Of a DNA stretch of 64,000 bases, positions 25,013-32,704 are shown piece by piece (position 1 is the first letter of the stretch; every line of letters starts with the position of its first letter). Source of the stretch: Rufibacter latericius (GTDB taxonomy: Bacteria; Bacteroidota; Bacteroidia; Cytophagales; Hymenobacteraceae); assembly GCF_003721515.1 (NCBI RefSeq), contig NZ_RJJD01000002.1, positions 248,001-312,000 of the forward strand, read 5' to 3'. A program made the position numbers and the translations under genes. The notes below the pieces were generated by a model. That model made no database searches. It saw nothing but the letters and a program-made list of their open reading frames with translations, and had not been told where the DNA came from.

Positions 25013-26470
25013 ATGAACGAAGAGATCCGTTCCCAATACCAAGCCATCATCGGTCTGGAGGTGCACGCTCAGTTGCTCACCGAGAGCAAGGCGTATTCTT
25101 CAGATTCAACGGAGTACGGCATGTTGCCGAACACCAACCTTAGTGTGATCACCCTGGGTCACCCAGGTACCTTGCCGCGCGTGAACCGTAAAGTTGTGGA
25201 AATGGCCATGAAAATGGGTCTGGCCACCGACTGCCAGATTACCCGGAACAACTATTACGCCCGCAAAAACTATTTTTACCCCGACCTGCCCAAAGGCTAC
25301 CAGATCACCCAGGATAAAACCCCGATCTGCACCAAAGGACACCTGGACATCAAAACCAAAGATGGCGGAGAGAAACGCATAGGGATTACCCGCATCCACA
25401 TGGAAGAGGATGCCGGGAAGTCCATGCACTTGGCCGGCGAGACTGAGACCTTGGTAGACTTGAACCGGGCTGGTACGCCGTTGATCGAAATCGTGTCGGA
25501 GCCAGACATCCGGGATTCTGAAGAGGCTTATGCGTACCTAACCCAGATAAAGAAATTGGTGCAGTACCTGGAGATCTGTGATGGTAACATGGAAGAAGGT
25601 TCTCTGCGCTGCGATGCCAACATCTCGGTGATGAAAAAAGGCGCTGACAAGTGGGGCACCAAGGTGGAGGTAAAGAACATGAACTCCTTCCGGAACGTGC
25701 AGCGCGCCATTGAGCACGAAATTGACCGCCAGATCGAGGTTCTGGAGAATGGCGGCACTATCGACTCTGAGACCCGGAACTTTGACGCGAACACCGGCAT
25801 AACCACCGGCATGCGCTCTAAAGAAACCATGAACGATTACCGCTACTTCCCGGAACCAGATCTTCCGCCGGTGATTATTTCCGAGGAATGGCTGCAAGAG
25901 GTGAAAGATAGCATGCCGGCCCTGCCGCAGGTGCTGTACAACCGCTTCACACAGGAATACGGCTTATCTGACTACGATGCCGGCGTACTCACCGACAGCA
26001 AGGACATCGCGCTATATTTCGATACTTTGTGCCAGCATACCAAAAACTACAAAGCTGCTGCCAACTGGATCAGTGGACCGGTGAAATCATACCTTAATGA
26101 GTTGGCACTTTCAGTAGATGCTTTCCCTTTAAAGCCGGAGCAGATTGCGGGCCTTATTGAATTGGTAGACAGCAACAAGGTTAGCCATAGTGTAGCCGCC
26201 AAGCAAATCTTCCCGTATTTGCTGGAGAATCCGGAGAAAACGGCACAGCAGGTGGCTACCGAACAGAACCTGGTGCAGGAATCGGACGAGGGCGCTTTAC
26301 AGGGTATCATTGACCAGGTCCTGGCTTCAAACCCCGGGAAAGTGGCCGAGTACAAAGCCGGAAAAGCCTCTTTGTTGGGCATGTTCATGGGAGATCTTAT
26401 GAAACAAACCAAAGGCAAGGCAGATCCTAAGTTAGCTAATAAGTTATTGAAGGAGAGTCTGGATAGATAA
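25013..26470 (+). CDS. gatB: Aspartyl/glutamyl-tRNA amidotransferase subunit B
   Basis: Component of GatCAB, which converts Glu-tRNA-Gln or Asp-tRNA-Asn to the amide forms. The 485-residue length is normal. It has IGLEVHAQLLTESKAYSSDS, LGHPGTLPRVN, NYFYPDLPKGYQITQ, IGITRIHMEEDAGKS, DLNRAGTPLIEIVSEPDI, GNMEEGSLRCDANIS and VEVKNMNSFRNVQRAIEHEI. The helical and YqeY-like C-terminal tail (about 340-485) ends GMFMGDLMKQTKGKADPKL. No gatA or gatC is nearby, as is common. The next gene starts 18 nt downstream. Confidence 0.97.
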   Translation: MNEEIRSQYQAIIGLEVHAQLLTESKAYSSDSTEYGMLPNTNLSVITLGHPGTLPRVNRKVVEMAMKMGLATDCQITRNNYYARKNYFYPDLPKGYQITQDKTPICTKGHLDIKTKDGGEKRIGITRIHMEEDAGKSMHLAGETETLVDLNRAGTPLIEIVSEPDIRDSEEAYAYLTQIKKLVQYLEICDGNMEEGSLRCDANISVMKKGADKWGTKVEVKNMNSFRNVQRAIEHEIDRQIEVLENGGTIDSETRNFDANTGITTGMRSKETMNDYRYFPEPDLPPVIISEEWLQEVKDSMPALPQVLYNRFTQEYGLSDYDAGVLTDSKDIALYFDTLCQHTKNYKAAANWISGPVKSYLNELALSVDAFPLKPEQIAGLIELVDSNKVSHSVAAKQIFPYLLENPEKTAQQVATEQNLVQESDEGALQGIIDQVLASNPGKVAEYKAGKASLLGMFMGDLMKQTKGKADPKLANKLLKESLDR

Positions 26471-26488
26471 CCTCAATTCTATAAGAAG

Positions 26489-27616
26489 ATGAAGAAGCAA
26501 ATGATAGTGGCTGCCTCTGCCCTGATGGTGATGGGCGCCTGCCAAAAGAAAGGAGTGACCACCGCCGATACCGATAAAAGCTATCGGATTTCAGGGAAGA
26601 TCACCAACATGACCACCGGTAAGGTTTTCCTGGACGAATTGGGCGAGCAGGCGTTTGTGCCCTTTGACACGGCTACCATCAACAAAGACGGTACGTTTGT
26701 CATGGAAGGTTCTGTAGCCGAGCCCGCCATCTACAAACTAGGGTTCGAGAACCAGGAAGGCATCATGCTGGTGGTGGAAAACAAAGCCATTGAAGTAACC
26801 GCAGATTCCGGAAAAGTGGCTCAGAGCTACACCATACAGGGATCTAAGGAGTCGGAGCTGATCAAGCAGCTGAACACCATCATGCAGGGCATGCAGCAAA
26901 ACGCCACCGCCTTGAACCAGCAGTTCCAGGAGGCCGCCAATGCCGGTAACCAAGCCGAGATCCAACGGTTGCAGGAGAAGTTCATGGCGCTTCAGCAAGA
27001 AAACCAAAGCCAGTTGAAGGCGTTTGTGAAAGCAAACCCAACCTCGGTGGTATCTGTGTACACGGCGAGCAACATCCTGAACCTGGATGAACACTACACC
27101 TTTGTGGACAGCATGAACACGGCCGCTTTTAAAGCATCGTTGCCGAATTCAAAATACACCAAGTCTCTGGAAGCACGCTTGTCTAAAATGCGCAGTACCG
27201 CGTTGGGCAGCGTAGCTCCAGACATTAAACTTCCTTCGCCTACCGGACCCGAGGTAGCCTTATCTTCCCTGAAAGGCAAATACGTGCTCATTGATTTCTG
27301 GGCCAGCTGGTGCGGTCCTTGCCGTCAGGAGAATCCCAATGTGGTGCGCATGTACAACAAGTACAAAGAGAAAGGCTTCGAGATTTTTGGCGTGAGCTTG
27401 GACCAGGACAAAGCCAAATGGTTGAAAGCCATTGAAAACGACAAGCTTACCTGGCCCCATGTTTCTGACTTGAAAGGTTGGGAAAGCAGCGCAGCGGCAC
27501 TTTACGGGGTTACCGCAATTCCGCAAACCGTTCTTTTAGACAAAGAAGGCAAGATCATTGCCAAGAACCTGCGTGGACCCGCGCTGGAACAGAAACTTGC
27601 TTCACTGTTGCCATAA
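26489..27616 (+). CDS. TlpA-like thiol-disulfide lipoprotein (DUF4369 + thioredoxin fold)
   Basis: Envelope thioredoxin-like protein, 375 residues. The signal peptide ends in a lipobox (MVMGAC). The N-terminal domain (about 30-130) resembles DUF4369 (YRISGKITNMTTGKVFLDEL ... IEVTADSG). A helical linker at about 140-190 is rich in Gln and Glu. The C-terminal TlpA/AhpC-TSA domain (about 235-375) has FWASWCGPCRQENPNVV with the redox CxxC, GVSLDQDKAKW and the cis-proline region VTAIPQTVLLDKEGKI. It is a probable disulfide reductase. It starts 18 nt after gatB but has no evident functional link. Confidence 0.92.
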   Translation: MKKQMIVAASALMVMGACQKKGVTTADTDKSYRISGKITNMTTGKVFLDELGEQAFVPFDTATINKDGTFVMEGSVAEPAIYKLGFENQEGIMLVVENKAIEVTADSGKVAQSYTIQGSKESELIKQLNTIMQGMQQNATALNQQFQEAANAGNQAEIQRLQEKFMALQQENQSQLKAFVKANPTSVVSVYTASNILNLDEHYTFVDSMNTAAFKASLPNSKYTKSLEARLSKMRSTALGSVAPDIKLPSPTGPEVALSSLKGKYVLIDFWASWCGPCRQENPNVVRMYNKYKEKGFEIFGVSLDQDKAKWLKAIENDKLTWPHVSDLKGWESSAAALYGVTAIPQTVLLDKEGKIIAKNLRGPALEQKLASLLP

Positions 27617-27640
27617 TAATTAAGGCTATTTTAGCCCTGT

Positions 27641-27684
27641 AACAGAAGAGGCTGTCCTATACATCTAGGACAGCCTCTTCTGTT
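27641..27684. terminator. Bidirectional terminator between converging genes
   Basis: 18-bp perfect stem (AACAGAAGAGGCTGTCCT and complement) with an 8-nt loop. It is followed by TTAGGGCAGTTTTATC, which looks like the left half of a DGP element joined to the stem by CTGTTTTAGGG. Confidence 0.88.
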
Positions 27685-27698
27685 TTAGGGCAGTTTTA

Positions 27699-28352
27699 TC
27701 AATTCTGCTGCAAAAAGATCTTTTGCAGGACATCCCAGAGTTTCTTTTTCAGCTCCACGCTTTTCTCGATGTCTTCCAGAGAGTCCACCAAAACGAAGCG
27801 TGACTCCTCAAACCGATACATCCGGTAGAACTCCATGCGTGAAAGGTTGGCAACCGGTAATCCTTGACCGAACAGAATAATGTGTTTGGCTTTGTTCTGG
27901 GCGGCAATCTGCTTCACGTCATGCTCCAGTTCCCGTGACATATTCCCGAATTTTATTTGGCTGGTGGTTAACCCCACGGCTGCCATTACTTTCTGTAGAA
28001 ACGCATGCTGAGGCAGCCTTCCGAAAACCTCCTCCGGAACATCGAACAACAAATAGGTTCCGCGCTCGGCTTCACCTAACCATTTAATTTCCTCCCGCCG
28101 AGCGGCGGGTGCAGGTATTTCTATTGCAGGAACTGAAGCTGTTTCTTGGGCCAGGGGTTCTGGTGTTTCCATGGAGATGGAAACCGGAGCAGGAACAGGT
28201 TCTTCTAAAGCTACCGGAGTTTGGGCAGCTACCGCTTGGGCGGCTTTAGGCAAGGAAATGGCTTCTGTATTGGCTTCTTCCGGAACCACGTAAAGCGTGT
28301 CCTGTCCATACAGCTGCTGGAGAAACAAAAGGTCGTTAACCGAAGAAGTCAT
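27699..28352 (-). CDS. Conserved hypothetical protein, possibly HolD-like
   Basis: 217-residue protein I cannot name with confidence. Residues about 1-25 are a short ordered start (NDLLFLQQLYGQDTLYVVPE). About 30-85 is low-complexity Ala/Pro/Glu sequence. About 90-217 is a compact domain with FLQKVMAAVGLTTSQIKFGN, KHIILFGQGLP and the C-terminal DSLEDIEKSVELKKKLWDVL. The last elements faintly recall the DNA polymerase III psi subunit (HolD) fold, which would fit a soluble replication protein, but this is a guess. It lies 32 nt downstream of the thioesterase gene on the same strand. Confidence 0.6.
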   Translation of the reverse strand: MTSSVNDLLFLQQLYGQDTLYVVPEEANTEAISLPKAAQAVAAQTPVALEEPVPAPVSISMETPEPLAQETASVPAIEIPAPAARREEIKWLGEAERGTYLLFDVPEEVFGRLPQHAFLQKVMAAVGLTTSQIKFGNMSRELEHDVKQIAAQNKAKHIILFGQGLPVANLSRMEFYRMYRFEESRFVLVDSLEDIEKSVELKKKLWDVLQKIFLQQN

Positions 28353-28384
28353 GTGGTGAGGATTAGGGTTCTAACGTACCAAGA

Positions 28385-28906
28385 TTAATCTTCCAGTTCA
28401 AAGATCGACTTCAATTCATTGGCGTCGTTTGGTTTCATGCGGCCGGCCAGAATCAAGCGTAATTGACGGCGACGAAGGGCTCCTTCGTAGAGTTTTACCT
28501 CTTCTTCGGTTTCAGGCACCGCTTCCGGCACGTCTATTGGGTTACCCGATTGATCCACTGCCACGAAGGTGAAGAACGCCTCATTTGATTTCACCTTGGT
28601 TCCAGAAGGGATGTCCTCTGACCAAACCACGATGTTCACTTCCATGGAAGAACTGAAAGAACGCGTCACCTGAGCTTCCAGCGTAATCACGTTACCTAGT
28701 TTTATGCCTTCTTTAAACGATACATTGTCTACCGAAGCAGTGACCACGATCCGGTTGGAGTGTTTTTGGGCTGAAATGGCAGAAACGATGTCCATCCAGT
28801 GCATCATTCGGCCTCCCATGAGATTGTTGAGCGTGTTGGTGTCATTGGGCAGGACGAGCTCGGTCATCCTTACATAGGAATCTTTTACGGGTTTTTGCTT
28901 ACGCAT
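28385..28906 (-). CDS. Acyl-CoA thioesterase (hotdog fold, YciA/BFIT-like)
   Basis: Hydrolyses acyl-CoA esters; substrate unknown. The 173-residue hotdog protein has YVRMTELVLPNDTNTLNNLM, then GGRMMHWMDIVSAISAQKHS (the central hotdog helix with the active-site region), VTASVDNVSFKEGIKLGNVI and EAFFTFVAVDQSGNPIDVPE. These are the hallmarks of the acyl-CoA hydrolase subfamily that includes YciA and cytosolic ACOTs. It is followed on the same strand by the 217-residue hypothetical. Confidence 0.88.
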   Translation of the reverse strand: MRKQKPVKDSYVRMTELVLPNDTNTLNNLMGGRMMHWMDIVSAISAQKHSNRIVVTASVDNVSFKEGIKLGNVITLEAQVTRSFSSSMEVNIVVWSEDIPSGTKVKSNEAFFTFVAVDQSGNPIDVPEAVPETEEEVKLYEGALRRRQLRLILAGRMKPNDANELKSIFELED

Positions 28907-28998
28907 AAAGAAGGAGTGAAATTGAGTCCGTAAAGATACAGCGGAAACCCAAAAACAACCCTACTTTTTTATGGTACCGATAAGGACCTTTTCTTGTT

Positions 28999-29035
28999 GT
29001 TTCAGGCCTGTTTTCTGAAAAGAGGGGCTAAAATA
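28999..29035. repeat. DGP palindrome copy 13 (after pcm)
   Basis: Strong copy: GTTTCAGGCCTGTTTTC, spacer T, GAAAAGAGGGGCTAAAAT. It ends 4 nt from the pcm stop codon. Confidence 0.85.
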
Positions 29036-29039
29036 GAAT

Positions 29040-29690
29040 TTATTGCCAGCCCTGTTTGCCAAGCAACGGCACAAACTTAAAGTTGCCGAAAACCTCCTTG
29101 GTGAATTCATCCTCGCCCATACGCGTGATGCGCAGCATTTTCTGAAGACCAGTGTCTCCCACTGGAATCACTAATTTGCCGCCTAAGGTTAGTTGCCGGA
29201 GAAGGGTTTTAGGGATGATAGGCGCACCTGCGGTCACCAGAATTTTATCAAAAGGCGCATGTTGAGGCAACCCTTCGGAGCCATCGCCCAGGAAAGTGAA
29301 CGGGGAGAGCCCCATCAACTGGAACTGCCGATTGGCCTTGTGAAACAGCACTTCGTTGTACTCAATGGTGTAAACGTGCGGGGTAAGTTGCAGCAGAATA
29401 CTGCATTGGTAGCCAGAGCCGGTTCCTATTTCCAGGACCTTATCGGTGGGCCGCACATCTAAGAGCTCGGTCTGATAGGCTACGGTATAAGGCTGAGAGA
29501 TAGTCTGTCCTTCCCCAATAGGAAAGGCTTTGTCCTGGTAAGCTTGCTCCAGGAAAGCTTTCTCAAAGAAGAAGTGGCGGGGCACCTGGTCAATCGCCTG
29601 AAGCACCTTCTTGTCTTTGATTCCTTTTTCCTGAACAATACGCACCAAGCTTTTGCGCATGCCTTTGTGTCGGTAACTGTCTGTGAGCAT
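29040..29690 (-). CDS. pcm: Protein-L-isoaspartate O-methyltransferase
   Basis: SAM-dependent repair of isoaspartyl residues. Motifs are IDQVPRHFFFEKAF, AFPIGEGQTISQPYTVAYQT, SAM motif I VLEIGTGSGYQCSILLQL, and DKILVTAGAPIIPKTLLRQL. The frame is open to an ATG at 29780, but a very good promoter (TTG-N17-TATCTTTG) lies inside that extension. Transcription would start near 29728, so the ATG at 29690 is the likely start and gives 216 residues, the normal length. Confidence 0.93.
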   Translation of the reverse strand: MLTDSYRHKGMRKSLVRIVQEKGIKDKKVLQAIDQVPRHFFFEKAFLEQAYQDKAFPIGEGQTISQPYTVAYQTELLDVRPTDKVLEIGTGSGYQCSILLQLTPHVYTIEYNEVLFHKANRQFQLMGLSPFTFLGDGSEGLPQHAPFDKILVTAGAPIIPKTLLRQLTLGGKLVIPVGDTGLQKMLRITRMGEDEFTKEVFGNFKFVPLLGKQGWQ

Positions 29691-29734
29691 AAATGAGTCA
29701 GGTAGTAAACTTTTATACGTGAAGCGGCCAAAAC

Positions 29735-29762
29735 CAAAGATACGATGACGCGAAATTAGCAA
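29735..29762 (-). promoter_or_regulatory. Promoter of pcm
   Basis: On the minus strand TTG, 17 nt, TATCTTTG. Both Bacteroidota elements are present at the expected spacing, 45 nt upstream of the chosen pcm start. Confidence 0.75.
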
Positions 29763-29818
29763 TAAGACCGGCAACCCCATGAAATTTAATTTTTACCCAA
29801 GCGTTTAGATTTTGCTTG

Positions 29819-29826
29819 TAGCTTTG
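29819..29826 (+). promoter_or_regulatory. Probable -7 element for the glycosylphosphotransferase gene
   Basis: TAGCTTTG matches TAnnTTTG; transcription would start near 29833, leaving a leader of about 40 nt. No clear -33 TTG at the right distance. Confidence 0.5.
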
Positions 29827-29871
29827 TACTAGAATGGAGCCAAACTCTGCTGCCTTGTTTTTCTAAAATCC

Positions 29872-31278
29872 ATGCAGTTCACCCAAAACCACCACGTTTA
29901 TAAATTAATTTTTGGAGATTTTCTAGCCGCCTTTTTGGCTTGGTCTGTCTTTTATTTATCTAACAATTATTTATTTGTTGACCTGGGCGACATCCTCAAC
30001 CCGGCTTTCTTAATCAGATCTTTCATCATTGCTTCCTTTTGGGTGATCTTGTACACCCTGTTGGGCCGCTACCGTGACATTTTCAGGATCTCCAGGTTCC
30101 GGGAGGTAGTTTTATTGGCAGGAATGTCCTTCGGGGGGGCTATTGCCATATACCTGGCCTTTTTGTGGGAAGACCCAGACCTGAACAAGTTTCAGGTGTA
30201 CTCCCGGCCCATCGGGATCTATTTCCTCCTGCATTTCTTTTTTTCGGTGTTTTTCAGAATCTACGTCTTAAGCCACCTTAAAAAGCTGGTCTATAGCGGG
30301 CAGGTCTATTTTCATACGGTGGTGGTGGGCTCCAGCAGTAACGCCCGCGAAGTCTATAACGAGCTAGAAAGCAACAACCGCCACCTAGGCTTCCGTATTC
30401 TGGGTTTCGTTCAAAGCCAGCCTTCACAGCCGCACGCGTTCCAGGAAGAAATTCCCTCCCTGGGATCTTTCCATAAGCTCCCCGAGGTCATCAAAGAACT
30501 GGAGGTAAAGGAAGTCATCATCGCAATTGAACCTTCAGAGCACCGGCTCATTGAACAGATTCTGAGTTCCCTAGAAGGAGAAGACGTCCGGATCAGTATT
30601 CTGCCTGATGTTTACCAGATTCTGTTGGGTTCGGTGAAGGTGGCCCATTTGTTTGGCACCCCGCTGATTGAGGTGAAACGCGACCTCATGCCCGTATGGC
30701 AACAACTCCTGAAAAGGATTATTGACTTAACAGCCGCCATTCTGGTATTGACGTTACTTTCCCCGCTGTATGCTTTACTAGCCATTTTGGTGAAAACCTC
30801 TTCACCCGGACCGGTGTTTTTCAGGCAAGAGCGGGTAGGCCAGCACGGCAAACCCTTCCATATCCTTAAATTCCGGAGCATGTACCTGGATGCCGAGAAA
30901 ACCGGTCCCGCCCTTTCTTCAGACGACGACCCTCGGGTTACCAAACTGGGCCGCTTCATGCGCAAGGTTCGGTTGGATGAACTACCCCAGTTTTACAACG
31001 TGTTGATTGGCGAAATGAGCTTGGTAGGACCCCGGCCCGAACGACAGCACTTCATTGACTTGATTACAGAGCACGCCCCGCATTACAAACATTTGCAAAG
31101 GGTTAGGCCCGGCATTACTTCCCTGGGCCAGGTAAAGTTTGGGTATGCCCAAAACGTGCAGGAAATGGTACGCCGCCTGAAGTATGACATCCTTTACATC
31201 GAAAACATGTCCTTGGTAATGGATTTCAGGGTAATGCTTTACACCATCAAAATCATCATCCAGGGAAGGGGGAAGTGA
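29872..31278 (+). CDS. Exopolysaccharide polyprenyl glycosylphosphotransferase (sugar transferase)
   Basis: Initiating enzyme of exopolysaccharide or O-antigen synthesis: it moves a sugar-1-phosphate onto undecaprenyl phosphate at the inner membrane. The 468 residues include four to five N-terminal membrane segments (about 10-150), a CoA-binding-like Rossmann region (about 150-265) and a further membrane helix at about 283-305 (LTAAILVLTLLSPLYALLAI). The bacterial sugar transferase domain contains SPGPVFFRQERVGQHGKPF, ILKFRSM, RKVRLDELPQFYNVL and MSLVGPRPERQHF. No other polysaccharide genes are nearby, so it is isolated from its usual cluster. Confidence 0.93.
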   Translation: MQFTQNHHVYKLIFGDFLAAFLAWSVFYLSNNYLFVDLGDILNPAFLIRSFIIASFWVILYTLLGRYRDIFRISRFREVVLLAGMSFGGAIAIYLAFLWEDPDLNKFQVYSRPIGIYFLLHFFFSVFFRIYVLSHLKKLVYSGQVYFHTVVVGSSSNAREVYNELESNNRHLGFRILGFVQSQPSQPHAFQEEIPSLGSFHKLPEVIKELEVKEVIIAIEPSEHRLIEQILSSLEGEDVRISILPDVYQILLGSVKVAHLFGTPLIEVKRDLMPVWQQLLKRIIDLTAAILVLTLLSPLYALLAILVKTSSPGPVFFRQERVGQHGKPFHILKFRSMYLDAEKTGPALSSDDDPRVTKLGRFMRKVRLDELPQFYNVLIGEMSLVGPRPERQHFIDLITEHAPHYKHLQRVRPGITSLGQVKFGYAQNVQEMVRRLKYDILYIENMSLVMDFRVMLYTIKIIIQGRGK

Positions 31279-31284
31279 TTTATT

Positions 31285-31473
31285 GTTAGATTGAGTGGTT
31301 GAATGAATGAGAATGTAAGTAAAGTTTGAGCACTGCTTCCTTAATTAACATTTTTCAACTTTATGTTTTATTGTGTTATTGAACATTAATCAACCTGCAT
31401 TCACTCAATCATTCAATTACGTAATCACTCATTTTCTTATTCTCTCGTTCATTCAACCACTCAATCTCTCATT
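31285..31473. repeat. Inverted-repeat element between the sugar transferase and ribE
   Basis: The first arm (from 31287: AGATTGAGTGGTTGAATGAA, then TGAGA) is nearly a perfect reverse complement of the arm ending at 31466. About 130 nt lie between. The distal part also contains internal TCATTCA/CACTCA words. Confidence 0.8.
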
Positions 31474-31476
31474 AAA

Positions 31477-32064
31477 ATGTTCACAGGAATCATAGAAGCA
31501 CAGGCCGAAGTAGTAGCCATCAGGGATGAACAGTCTAACCGGCATTTCACTTTGGCTTGTCCATTTACGCAGGAGTTGAAGATTGACCAGAGTGTGGCTC
31601 ATAATGGGGTGTGCCTTACGGTGGTGGCACTGGAGGAAAATGCCTATACAGTGACGGCCATTGCCGAGACGCTTTCCAGAACTAACCTGGGGCAACTGAA
31701 ACAAGGAGATAAGGTGAACCTGGAGCGGTGCCTTTTAGCCAACAGCCGTTATGATGGGCACATCGTGCAAGGCCACGTGGACCAGGTGGGCATCTGCGAA
31801 GAAGTGAAAGATCAGCAAGGCAGTTGGCTTTTCAGGTTTCGGTACCAGCCCCAGGCTGCCGGAAACGTGACGGTTGAGAAAGGCTCCATCTGTGTGAACG
31901 GCATCAGTTTGACGGTGGTGGAATCTGGGGATGACTTTTTCTCGGTGGCCATCATTCCGTATACCTATGAGTTCACCAACCTGCACGCGGTGAAACCCGG
32001 CGACCAGGTGAACCTTGAATTTGACATCATCGGGAAATACGTAGCCCGCTTGCTTCAGAAATAA
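31477..32064 (+). CDS. ribE: Riboflavin synthase alpha chain
   Basis: Dismutates two 6,7-dimethyl-8-ribityllumazine molecules to riboflavin. The 195-residue protein has two lumazine-binding barrels: MFTGIIEAQAEVVAI with NGVCLTVVALEENAYTVTAI in the first and GHIVQGHVDQVG with NGISLTVVESGDDFFSVAII in the second. It ends FDIIGKYVARLL. The ATG starts the canonical MFTGIIE. The inverted-repeat element sits directly upstream (4 nt). No other rib gene is nearby and no FMN riboswitch is visible. Confidence 0.96.
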   Translation: MFTGIIEAQAEVVAIRDEQSNRHFTLACPFTQELKIDQSVAHNGVCLTVVALEENAYTVTAIAETLSRTNLGQLKQGDKVNLERCLLANSRYDGHIVQGHVDQVGICEEVKDQQGSWLFRFRYQPQAAGNVTVEKGSICVNGISLTVVESGDDFFSVAIIPYTYEFTNLHAVKPGDQVNLEFDIIGKYVARLLQK

Positions 32065-32113
32065 GCATCTGTTTTGGGCTTCGTTTTTTAAAACGGCACT
32101 TAAACGGATGCTT
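32063..32113. repeat. DGP palindrome copy 14 nested in the ribE terminator
   Basis: Outer arms AAGCATCTGTTT/AAACGGATGCTT around GGGCTTCGTTTT...AAAACGGCAC. It overlaps the ribE stop and lies between converging genes. Confidence 0.8.
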
Positions 32114-32133
32114 ACTTAAGCAGTAAGCTCTGT

Positions 32134-32703
32134 TTAGTTCTGCCAGAAGGGGTAGCCTTCAGAGACTTTCCGGTAGAAGTACATGCTGAGCCAGGCGGTT
32201 GCTATTCCAATCAAGGCGCCGCATGTAATATCCCCGGGATAATGTACCCCCAAGTACACGCGGCTATAGGAGATGGCAATGGCCCAAATCAGCAGCAAGC
32301 CTTTGAGAAGCCACTGTTTTTTGGGCAGCAACAAGATCACAAAGATAGCTACGGCAAAGGCATTGGCGGCGTGCGAAGACACAAACCCGAATTTACCGCC
32401 ACAACCGTCAATAGCATTTACAATGGCCCCCAATTGGTCATGGCAAGGTCTCAGCCGGCCGACGGCGGGTTTGAGGATACCAGAGGAAACAAAATCTGCT
32501 AAGCCCACGCTGGCTCCCAGCGAAAGCACCATCAACCATCCTTTTCTTTTGTAGAAATAGATGAAAAGCCCCACCAGAACGCCGTAGAAAGGAAACCACA
32601 CGTACTTGTTGGAAATCAACACCATCACCACGTCCCAAAAAGGGGAATGGTGACTATTCAATTCCAGAAAGAGGGCCTGGTCCAGGGCTATAAGTTCGTC
32701 CAT
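32134..32703 (-). CDS. PAP2-family phosphatase
   Basis: Integral membrane acid phosphatase, probably acting on undecaprenyl pyrophosphate or another lipid phosphate. The 189 residues include about five hydrophobic helices. The three PAP2 motifs are KPAVGRLRPC (motif 1), SSHAANAFA (motif 2, with Ser in place of the usual Pro-Ser-Gly-His start but keeping the His), and SRVYLGVHYPGD (motif 3, with catalytic His). Its ATG is 2 nt downstream of the hemF stop, so the two are coexpressed on the minus strand. Confidence 0.92.
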   Translation of the reverse strand: MDELIALDQALFLELNSHHSPFWDVVMVLISNKYVWFPFYGVLVGLFIYFYKRKGWLMVLSLGASVGLADFVSSGILKPAVGRLRPCHDQLGAIVNAIDGCGGKFGFVSSHAANAFAVAIFVILLLPKKQWLLKGLLLIWAIAISYSRVYLGVHYPGDITCGALIGIATAWLSMYFYRKVSEGYPFWQN

Positions 32704-32704
32704 T

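Noticed and set aside
31285-31473. Insertion sequence
   Set aside because: No transposase frame in the 190 bp and no visible target-site duplication. It is kept as an inverted-repeat element only.
31279-31476. Possible FMN riboswitch upstream of ribE
   Set aside because: The conserved RFN element sequences are not present. The structure is explained by a word-repeat inverted repeat.
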